Under the pieces are notes generated by a model that worked only from the letters and a program-made list of their open reading frames with translations, made no database searches and was not told where the DNA came from. A program made the translations under genes and the position numbers. A stretch of 64,000 nt of DNA, from assembly GCA_024336345.1 (NCBI GenBank), contig JANFOG010000009.1, positions 1,488,001-1,552,000 of the forward strand. The letters are read 5' to 3'. The stretch comes from Mariannaea sp. PMI_226 (Eukaryota; Ascomycota; Sordariomycetes; Hypocreales; Nectriaceae). Within the stretch, counting starts at the first letter, position 1; every line of letters begins with the position of its first letter. Positions 22,220-31,788 of the stretch are shown here, piece after piece.

Positions 22220-23131
22220 ATGTCACCGTCCGCTACCACCAACTCCGCTTCGGCCGGCACTGCCAGCGTCCAGCCCAAAGAGGCATCTCACACAAACCAC
22301 GGCCATGAGCTCAAGGACAAGACTCCCTTGCAGGCAATGTCACATGGCGATGTAGTCTTAGCCGGCATCCCAAAGCATCCCGACTTTTCCTCTCATCGCA
22401 AGTGGCAGCTCGAGCACATGGCTGCCGCTTTTCGCCACTGGCATCGCGAGGGCTACGTCGAAGGCATGAGCGGCCACATTTCCGTGCGTGACCCTGAGTT
22501 TCCGCATGCGTTCTGGACAAACCCTCTGGGTCGTCACTTCGGCCTGCTCAAGGTTAGCGACATGATCCTTGTCGACCTCGATGGTGCCGTCATCGGTGGG
22601 AACCGAAGCAGACCTCCCAATACTGCCGGGTTCCTGATTCATGCATCAGTTCACAAGGCACGCCCCAACGTGCACGCAATCTGCCATTGCCATAGCATTT
22701 ACGGAAAGGCGTGGTCTGTTTTTGGACGTCGGCTGGAGATGCTGACCCAAGACGTCTGCAAGTTCCGTGGTGACGCCCACAGCGTCTACAACAGCTACGG
22801 AGGCGTAGTCCTCGGAAGCGAGGAGGGCGATCGCATCGCCGAAGCGCTTGGCCCAAATGGCAAAGGTTGCATCTTGCGCAACCACGGCCTCCTCACTGTG
22901 GGCCAGACTGTAGATGAAGCTGCCTTTCTCTTCACCTCGATGGAGAAGAGCTGCCACGTGCAGTTGTTGGCAGAAGCAGCCGCCGCCAATGGAGTTTCAA
23001 AGGTCCTCATCACGGACGAAGAAGCCAATTTCAACTTTGATGTGGAGAGCGACCCAGAGATTTGCTATTGCGAGTTCCAAGTCTACTATGATCTTGAGGA
23101 CGAAATGACCAATGGAGCCTTTAAGAAATAA
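22220..23131 (+). CDS. Class II aldolase/adducin domain protein
   Basis: A single-exon 303-residue protein with a complete class II aldolase/adducin head domain. The ATG at 22220 is the first in frame; upstream frame lacks an ATG. After a 40-residue Ser/Thr-rich start come GYVEGMSGHISVRDP (about 78-92), the zinc-binding pair H-C-H at 156-158 (ICHCHSIYG), and the third His222 in RNHGLLTVG, so the metal site looks intact. The family covers L-fuculose-phosphate aldolase, ribulose-phosphate epimerase and a large fungal group with unknown substrates, to which this length belongs. It could act on a phosphorylated sugar or on a beta-hydroxy acid. No targeting signal is visible. Confidence 0.9.
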   Translation: MSPSATTNSASAGTASVQPKEASHTNHGHELKDKTPLQAMSHGDVVLAGIPKHPDFSSHRKWQLEHMAAAFRHWHREGYVEGMSGHISVRDPEFPHAFWTNPLGRHFGLLKVSDMILVDLDGAVIGGNRSRPPNTAGFLIHASVHKARPNVHAICHCHSIYGKAWSVFGRRLEMLTQDVCKFRGDAHSVYNSYGGVVLGSEEGDRIAEALGPNGKGCILRNHGLLTVGQTVDEAAFLFTSMEKSCHVQLLAEAAAANGVSKVLITDEEANFNFDVESDPEICYCEFQVYYDLEDEMTNGAFKK

Positions 23132-24045
23132 GCAGAGATGAACTTGATAGAGGCGACTGAATGTTGCGACGGGGGCAGTACCATTTTAAAATGCACACCA
23201 TATTTAGCTCCAATCTTTCCAAGAATGAAAAAAAAAAAGTGTGTTGACCAAAAGATTGCAATCATTCACAGCTAGCACCCAGTGATGATGTGCTGTTGAT
23301 TATGATGTTGTTCCCTAAGCCTGTTTCTGATGCGTAAATACAAGAAACTCTGCCTCACCGAGACAATTTAGCACATTCTACTCAGTATTAATTTGATGAA
23401 TAAGCTAAATATTCATTTAAAGCCATCCGTTATTTTGTATTAGTATTAAAATTATTTATGTAATAGTGTCTAGTATAGTCAGTAGTGGTGCGGCAAGTGA
23501 TCGAATGTCCATGAATGGCGAGCGTGATTCCCGACGGGACGACCTACCACGCTGTTTCCATATCATCGAAGACCCAACATCCGACCATCTTTCCAGGAAA
23601 TCCAGCGAATAAATAAACTTCTGCCTAAATATTAATAAGCTAGGCAGCAGCCCTTGATTTACTCAATGAGACTGGTTATGTGGTGCATGGAAGTGTCGAA
23701 AGTGAACCAGCTACACATGCTTCATCCATAGCGGTGGACATATTGCGCAGGTTCGTGGAGAGAAACGACAGCATTTTGACAACCAGACCAGCCACCTCTG
23801 TGCTCGTAAATTAGCAATTGAAACTACTCCCTTATTTTATTATTCAAATATTTAGAATTTACAAAGTTATTACCTGGCCCAAGGTACCATGATAACAAAA
23901 AATACATGTCAAAGCCCAAGTATTTAAGCCTTCTCTCAATCCTCTGTCTCATCTTTTTGTATTTTATTTCTCCATCTACCTCATATTTATATTCTTCTAA
24001 TTTGGTTGAAACGACCTTTGTTAATCTTCAACGGTCTGCTTCCTT
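23132..24045. other. AT-rich intergenic region
   Basis: 0.9 kb; the part around 23390-23480 and 23600-23640 is very AT-rich with repeated AATATT/ATTAAT words. That could be a worn repeat, but I find no clear inverted ends or duplications. A TATTTAA motif lies at about 23920, upstream of the next gene. Confidence 0.45.
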
Positions 24046-25086
24046 ATGGCTGAATGCGTCGATGGCTCATGCCAGGTGCGATGCCTCACCCGTGAAGAGA
24101 AGCGGGACAACTATGACCACCATTCCGCAAATGCTCGGGACACTTGGCAAGGCCTACGTGATGACCTTATCCGTATAGGCCATGAATACTGCAATTACAC
24201 TATTGATGTCGCAGATATCGACGAGTGCCTGCACGATGCCTGGGACGAACTCTTCTTTGCTGCAAAGGCTATCCCATGCTCCAGCTCTGAGCTTGATCGA
24301 CTTGTCATACTTATACTTGAGCTACGAGAATTCGGTCCATTAGTCAGACCAGCAAGGATTGGGAATGATGAAGAGCCCGCAGTCATGCCCACTGGCGAGC
24401 GGCTCTGGACGGACCTCCCGTATTTCGTGGCCGATCTCCGGCGCTTCTGGGAAAACGAGGCTCCAATTCTTCCTGGCCCAGAGCTAGAAAGCTTGGCCGC
24501 GTTCACAGCCAAGCTTTGCGCTTCGGGTGTGTTTGCTCAAGACCTATCGTGGTGTGAACTGCAGTTGTTCAAGATGGTCCTCGAGAAAGAGAATCCTCCA
24601 TGTGGAGACTGCAACTCTACAAAAGACTCTAGCGGTAGTGATGGTATCTCGGGCGATCGTGTCAAAGCATGTGTTCAATGGCTGACATACGCCAACTTCA
24701 AGCTGGCACGCCTCTCTATCGATGGTCTTTCTCCTAATGATATGGAGCAAGGTAATGAGGTCCAGGAATCAGTTTCTCTTGGTCAAATTGCGGTGGAGGC
24801 GGGTGTCAAGGTCAACGGCTTCAGTTTACAAAGGTGGCTTTTCTGGAGACAGAAGTTTGGTGAGATGTACCTTCATGGAAACGAGGAAGTGTCCATGCCT
24901 TCAAGAAAAGCTTTCGAATTGATGATCGGCACAGGCCTGGCGATTGGGCTTAATATCCCAGGAGAAAAGAGATATCTGGAGCAATTGTTCAAAGCACTCG
25001 AAACAGAGCTTGCACTGCGGGATTTTACTGGATGTGTCACTCCTGAGGATATCGAGATTGATCCAAACTGGGCAAATGAGCCATAA
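24046..25086 (+). CDS. Uncharacterised protein, possibly DUF3632 family
   Basis: A single-exon 346-residue protein without signal peptide or membrane helix. It is acidic and helical, with a cysteine-containing head (MAECVDGSCQVRC). It shows the layout I associate with the fungal DUF3632 family: a central W-rich block LWTDLPYFVADLRRFW, the block FKLARLSIDGLSP and a closing block FSLQRWLFWRQKFGEM. This assignment is by eye and tentative; no function is known for that family. It converges on the secreted-protein gene with 165 bp between stops. Confidence 0.72.
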   Translation: MAECVDGSCQVRCLTREEKRDNYDHHSANARDTWQGLRDDLIRIGHEYCNYTIDVADIDECLHDAWDELFFAAKAIPCSSSELDRLVILILELREFGPLVRPARIGNDEEPAVMPTGERLWTDLPYFVADLRRFWENEAPILPGPELESLAAFTAKLCASGVFAQDLSWCELQLFKMVLEKENPPCGDCNSTKDSSGSDGISGDRVKACVQWLTYANFKLARLSIDGLSPNDMEQGNEVQESVSLGQIAVEAGVKVNGFSLQRWLFWRQKFGEMYLHGNEEVSMPSRKAFELMIGTGLAIGLNIPGEKRYLEQLFKALETELALRDFTGCVTPEDIEIDPNWANEP

Positions 25087-25251
25087 ATACGGGTTCCATT
25101 CCCTAGTCATAATCATATACGGAATTGAGGATGCTAAATACAACTTCTCATATGCAAGCGACAAAAACCATAGTGCGAAATAGAGCAAATCATGGCGCAG
25201 TTCCATTACGAATTGGAATGGTGCTTCTGGTATTTGCGCAAAGTTGAACGC

Positions 25252-26098
25252 TTAGAGGTCCTGGTTCGACTGATCTTCCTTGCTTCCCTTGTCTGCCACC
25301 AATCTCTGGGAAGTAGTCTGTATTCTGATCGTGGTTCCGACCTGAGACGTGCCACCGTATTTGAAGATGTACTTGACGCCGGATTCCTTCTTGTCCTTGT
25401 TATGGTAATTGTCTAACTTGAGCAATTCATCTACGGATTGTTAGCCATGTTGCACGGAAGGGGACAAGAATATTTCAAGTATTGTACGCACCGTGGCAAG
25501 CATCCTTGCCTCGAGTGAGATCAGCTCCAGCAAAGAGAGGCATCAGCCAAGTCATTGCTCCAGGGGCAAAGAAGGCCACACCATCAAGCACAGCAATCAG
25601 CTTGCGCTCTTCGGCAAGTCCCTTCTCCATTTCCTGTTCGCGCCATTCACGAACAGCCCATGGCAGTTGATCGTAGCGGATGCTAATGACTCTGAAGCCG
25701 TCCCTGTGCATGAAGGTCTTAAAGTCGCCAGGGTAGGGATACTCGCTACCATCGTCTGAGGTCCAGTACTTATCCAGATAATCCATGGCCCACTTGATAC
25801 CCTCGGGCGCGTTCCTGGGGTCCTTGATGGCGAAAATTTCGGCGTCGAGGTAGGCGCTGGCTTTGCAATCTGTGGTCCATTGCGTGTTGGAATCAGCCTG
25901 CTTTGAGGAGCGGCCAATCTTCAGCTCGTCAAGAAGCTGGGATGCCAGCTCTTCATTGCCACTCTTTTTGGCTTGTTCAAGCTTGCGAAGGACGTCCAAG
26001 ATTTCGGTGTTGCCAACGTTAATCTCGATGCGCTGCTCGGCGATATCTGCAGCGACCAGCAGGCCGAACAATCCAAGGATGGCGGTTGAGAGCTTCAT
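25252..26098 (-). CDS. Predicted secreted protein of unknown function
   Basis: Exons 26098-25492 and 25430-25252 give 261 residues; the 61 bp intron starts GTGCGT, contains GGCTAAC and ends CCGTAG. A clear signal peptide (MKLSTAILGLFGLLVAA) is followed by a charged helical stretch (residues 31-61), then a domain with aromatic-rich segments (YLDKYWTSDDGSEYPYPGDF, FHRDGF-like region) and one hydrophobic segment around 168-191 (VLDGVAFFAPGAMTWLMP). There are only two cysteines in the mature part (78 and 201), enough for one disulfide. I do not recognise a family. Fungal secreted proteins like this may be effectors or cell-wall proteins, but nothing here decides that. A TATA-like TATTTATT lies about 70 bp upstream of the start. 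Confidence 0.8.
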
Positions 26099-29000
26099 TG
26101 CTGAGGTGTGGGCGTGATTTCGAGATGAATAAGGAAATCTTGAAGTTCAAACCCCTCAGGCCGTTCTATTTATTCCAGTCTCCCGATTGTTCCGGGGGGG
26201 AGTTGGGCATTTAAGTAGTCTCATGCATCAGCAGGAATCAGGGCGACGCTGATAAATGAAATGGCAAAATCCATCCCTGGCTCGGGTATTACCTAAAATG
26301 GCCAGTCTTGGTCAGGCAACGGAGAGGTGGTGCCAGCCCACTGGCCAGTAGCAACGTCAGCACCTACTCTTTATTTTATCTGTATTTTTTTATCCAATCC
26401 GCCGTGAAAATGTTCACATTTTCTGTTGCGGTCAAAAAGGCCCATGCAACCAATCGGCTACTACCTAATTTGGTTCTGTTATTTTATCTGCTACGTAGGA
26501 TCAGTAGTCAGCAAGAAGTGCGGGAGTGCATCTTCCTTGGAAGAGTGCGAAAATGATCCGGTGAAAACAACTTCCCAAAACTAACAAAGAAAAACCCGTA
26601 GCAGCAGCTCAGATGAACAGATAGCCACATGGAGATGCCAGTAAGCTGTAATGAGAGACTTGCATGCGATGCCTCGATAAGCCGCCCTCAAAGAATTAGG
26701 ACGTCGAAACCGAGATCAAAAGAACCGTCCCAGGTTGTCAGCGATAAACTTACCAAGCCCTCCTGCAACTTATAGCATTACTATAAACTGATCACTATGC
26801 ATCTCTCGCGCATACTTAACCCTAATAAATGCAGAGCGATCCCGTACCCTGATGATGACGAGGATTGGGCGGGAGCAACTCAGTTGACGAATGCCAGGAC
26901 AGTGCACAGTAAACTCCGTTGAATCGCACAATTGTCAGAAAAGGGTTGGAAGTCATAGGCAATAAAAAGGGTAGGGTTCGGATGTACTAGCGATGTAGTA
27001 ATCATCAGGCCGAAGGAGAAACTCTTTACTATTATCTCTAGGTTTCGCAAAAACCTGCTCTCAATTGTTAGAGGCTCTACATGTTAATTGTGCCAGAGAG
27101 GTTGGGATTATCGCAGAAAGCCTCTCGTCAGGAATTATGGGGTTCAAGCAATAGAAACTTGTAAAGCTTGCGTATAGAAACAACATGTTATTACCGTAGG
27201 AAGCGGTATAAAGATATTGCATCGGGTGGATTGGAAGTGGGATGTTGCTTGTCGAACATTGTTGAATCTGAAGGTACCTGACGGAAAAGGTGTAGTTTAT
27301 GAGGGCGAAGGCTTCATTCATTCTGTACCACATCGCGTCTTCCATCCAGCAGCTATTTCTATCATGCTCTCCTCTTTTACCCATGTCCGTCCGTGATACT
27401 CTCAACTGCTACATCGCCAACCCAATTCCCTATCAAGTCCATCTTCCGCATCTCTTGAGCTCATCTCGCCTTGCCTCGTGGGCAACTCTCAGATGAGTGC
27501 TGTACATGCTATACAACGAGTACGCGTTTCTCTTTATAAGCCTTGTCCATCCTGTCTGTTTAGAAACGAAGGTATGGGCTTAGCAGATATGACAGCCTTT
27601 TTCTTTTTCTCGAGTCTAGAAGGGCCGGGCAAATCGGGCCGCTTGCACGATAAGTGAAACTTTGAGACACACACAATGACTGAGCCGCTAGTCAGGTCCA
27701 TCAGTTCACCGCATCTCGGTTCAAGGGAGGCTAAATCGCCACAACTCCTTAGTTCCTCAGGCGGACGCCCCAATAACCCCTACGTCGGCCAAGATTTCCG
27801 GTCTTGGTGTCAAGTTCGACAAGAACCATGCGCCATAGAGACAGCGGCGGGGAAATCAGGCTAAAGGAAATAACGAGAATAGTTACATTAAAATCACAGC
27901 AAATCTTAGTAACAAGATATTGAAAGAGGCGTCGACAAGAGAGCTACAAACATTTCCCAATATTACATTTGGTTGTCTCATTGAGTCGCAGTCACGACTG
28001 CCCCAATAGTTTTGGTAGTCTACTCCAGCCAACGAAGATCAATGTTGTGCCACTTTCCACGACTTGGCTTGTCGTTGCATCTCAGGTGTTATGTACTAAC
28101 GAATTTATATCATAGCCTTCAACAACAAGGCCAGTGCGGAAGTAAAGAAACGCCAGTCGGGAGATGGTGAATCCTACTATAGAGCATCAATATTCTAAAG
28201 GGTCAAATGACTAATACAAATTGGTGCCAGCGTCAAGCCACTGCAACCAAGTACCTCAGCTGGGCAAGATGAAGAAGTGCATGAGAACCGAACAGATATG
28301 TGGAACTTGAGGCTAGCACCAATGAGCTATCAAAGGGAGGTCAGGTAGTTGCAAGCAGTTCGTCTGTTAGCTAGATGTTTGGACAAATATATTGTCTAAC
28401 CTGGCAAGCACCTATCATTTCATTCACTTGGTGCTCAATTTGGCATACCACCAAGCCACACTTGAGAATCACGATAGCTACCATGATAGGTGACCAAGGT
28501 ACGTAAGAATGATATGAAACCAAATACTTGCTTGAATGGGCAAGTATCATCAGCACCGTATATAAAATACAATGTGTGGCATAATTGCCTTGAATCAGCA
28601 GTCATTTGTGAGACCTCGCCTCCCAATGTCTTCAAACGCCACCCAGCTATCACACTCTGTAGCAATCTTACACATCAATCGACCTAAGTTTGTTTCACTA
28701 TAGTCTATAACTAAGTAATACCTAGTTTGTGAGTAATTTCTAGTGAGGAATGTGCTCACGATTTGATACATCTACGATGTGTCTACATGGCTGGAGGATA
28801 TACAATTGCTATTTCGGTAGACTACCCATGCGCCTGTTGAAGTAATTGGAAGTTGCAGTAAGATGGACACCCCAGAGATGGTACCCCCGTCTGTTCCCCT
28901 CCCGCTGTGAAAGTACCAACCCCGCGCGGGACGAGAGTGGTGAACCCCGCCTAGCATAGAGCGCATGTCCCTGAACTCATTCCATCGCTGGGTTCTGATG

Positions 29001-30910
29001 CAGCATCATATCTGAGATGCGCCACAAGAAAGACCCAGTTACTCACTTCTGTTTTGGTCAAACATCTATGTGCCCAACTAATCTGAGCTTTACTCATTAT
29101 AATGACCTTCATTTTAAAGGTAGGCAGGTCGCTATGTGCAACAGATGCTCCCAATTTTCACATGTCATGCACGCATGTCGGTGTCTCTACCCCCGAAGCA
29201 AAGACCAACACCCGCTAACTCGGGAGCTTAGATTGTCAATGCGCAAAGTAAGGTACGATATTATAGAGCAGTCTGGGCGATTCGACCCTGAGCCTCCCTC
29301 CCCTCCTCCCCTCCCTCCCCTGCGGGCCGGAACGAAAGAAGGCTGGGAGGAGATCTCCCATTTCGGCGACGAGTAAAAAGTGAGGGAATTTTTGGTGGGT
29401 CGGGTTCAGCCAATGTGACGACTCATGGCACTAACGGTGACTCGACGGAGGTGGGAGGAAGGGCGGTGAGGGGACTTTGGGGGGACCTACTGGTCGTCTA
29501 CGGGTGGCCAAACGGAGAGCCTACGGGCGGTGAAGGCTGGCAGTGGCCAGAGGACGACAGATGAGGCGAGTGGGAGAGCGTTGAAAAAAATCTAGAGAGA
29601 CAGAGAGCATGGAAGAAAACGGAAAGGCGCAGCTTTGTTTGGTTGTCGAGTCACAGAAACTTTCTCATCTCCCAATGCATGCCGCGTGTGTGCCTGCAGC
29701 AGAAGTTCATGGAATCTTCGTTTCATACATGACAGCATGCATGATTCCGCAAGTTGATCGGGTTCCAATGGGTGACTCTTGATCGTCCAGCGTCGGGCAA
29801 TTCCAGCCTGGCATTTCGTGCTTGCTGGCCAGAGGGACGGAGTCAGTTCCCATGAACGCATGAGCTTTTTCAGGCGGTGACTAGTCTACCTTGGGCAGGT
29901 ACAGGCCCAGTCTAAGTGGACAGGATTGTCCAGGAGCTAAGGCTGTGAGACGTGTACAAACATCCATTGCCTTACACAGTAGTCAAACAAGGCACGGAGG
30001 AATTATGTATGCACCAGCTAATCATGACCCGAGGTGCCATGGTTATGTACAGTACAAAGCCCAATTGAATTGGGATGAAATGTACATACACACGTAGTCT
30101 GCTCTAGGTGCGAAGTGGTGTTGACCATTGCTTATCTTTTTTATGTGTACTATGTAGGTAGTGCATTCGGTCTCTTTCGGGACGGGTGGGTTGGTTGTGT
30201 GGACACTCGGTGTTTTTTCTCCATGCGGTATATGTACTAAAAGGTTTCACATAACAATGGACAATGCAATCGGAGGACAAGGACGGGAAATGAGACACTG
30301 GGACGGGGAAACAGCCGCCATACACGTGATCACCATTGACGTCTGCTCAGAGACTGCAAGACAAGTTGAGGTTTGCTAACTTTGCCAAGCAAAGCCATTA
30401 CTTCATCCATGTGCATACAAAATACCAAGTATACTACTTCTGAAGGTGGAAAACCAGTTTGGGCTTTGGTCTTGGGGGGTGGATACATTCATTGGATGCC
30501 CAACGTGGCCAACAAACAAACAAACCCAAAGTGTGTTGTGTTGTATTGGTGGCAGTTGGGTGTCAGCAGCGTGTGGCGATTGGAAAGATATGGAGTCTGC
30601 CTGTCTTCAAGTAGTAGTGATGTGATACCCAGTCTCCGTCAATGATTGAGACTTGACGAATCTGAGCTTTCCCCCCTCCCGCTCTTCGCTGCAATGCTCG
30701 CTGCAAAGCAGAGCGGCAGAGTTGTCTTGAGGCCCAGCCGAGCCGCCACCAGATTTGAGACTTACCTAACTACTGTACTCCATACAGTAAGGTACGGTAC
30801 GTATAATGGATGATGTCGATGAGATGGAGAGAAATCGCATTAGAAAGAAGAGTGGATGTGAAATGACGAAACCATGCTCCGGATATTCCAAGCAATGCAA
30901 GTCAGAAATG

Positions 30911-30928
30911 CCTTGCCTTGCCTTGCCT
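30911..30928 (+). repeat. (CCTTG)3 tandem repeat
   Basis: Three perfect pentamer copies plus a partial one in the empty region. Confidence 0.85.
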
Positions 30929-31620
30929 ATACTATGTATGCAAATGCTATAACGTCTCCTCGGTATATGACCCTTTAACGATCCGTGATTAAATGGCTTA
31001 AAAGTACGTAGTACATTATGCACCCTTAAAAGGGAAAGGAGTATCTTGGGAAGGTACGGAGTAAAGAGTAAGGTAGGTAGGTACTGTAGTTTCTAAAAAA
31101 GATTTTGTACCACATCGCCCTTGTACGTATAGATACATGCAAACCCATCACCACAACCATCGACATCATGGCGGCCCTTGCCTTTACTCTTCCGAGCTAC
31201 CGTACTCCTCCGTTCGTGTGGGGGGGAGAACGGGACCCAGAGGGTGGTCGGACGTGGACGTGGACGTGGTCCAAGTCATGGTCGGACAAGGACCCAGCCA
31301 AAGTGGAGTGACACCAGCTCTCTGCCCAGAGAATCACGAAATGAATCGCCAACCGACGACTCCATTCGACTGATTTCGCCCGTCAATTATCCTCTTTCCA
31401 ACAGGCCACGCGTCCCACTTGGTCCAGCACGTCCCGCCAATCAATCATTTTGTCACCAAGGTGACAACCGGGGGTCCCTGAAGCCCGCGCGAGCCTGGTG
31501 GTTGGCCAGCCTAGCCCAGCCCAGCAAAAAAAAAAACATTTTCAGACCAGGCCGAGCTTTCGGGCCACGAACCGACCAGGAACAAAACGACAACATCCTC
31601 CTCCTCATCCTTTTGCGGTG

Positions 31621-31652
31621 AACCGTTTTCTTGCATAATTAACCGTTTTCTT
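31621..31652 (+). repeat. Direct repeat AACCGTTTTCTT, two copies 20 bp apart
   Basis: The two identical 12-mers (31621-31632 and 31641-31652) lie about 140 bp upstream of the coiled-coil gene's ATG, exactly two helical turns apart. AACCGTTT resembles a Myb-type recognition core (AACNG). This could be a paired regulatory site. Confidence 0.45.
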
Positions 31653-31788
31653 TATCTTACCTTGACCTTAAGGTACCTTGACGACCTCTTCCCCCTCCTC
31701 CCTCCTTCCTTTCCCTCCCTTTAAGCTTCCTCCCGCTTGCCCGCCACCTTCCAACCAACCCTACAGCCCCTCCTCCTCCTCTCTCGAC

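Larger units (their letters stand above)
26099..31788. other. 5.7 kb region without recognised genes
   Basis: This is the second longest empty stretch. It contains only short frames, C-rich tracts (29290-29330), a CCTTG tandem, and near its right end a pyrimidine-rich leader just before the coiled-coil gene with two copies of AACCGTTTTCTT. It may hold long leaders, a non-coding RNA or worn repeats; I could not show any of these. Confidence 0.4.

Noticed and set aside
23390..23640. Possible MITE or worn transposon in AT-rich DNA
   Set aside because: I could not find matching terminal inverted repeats or a target duplication.
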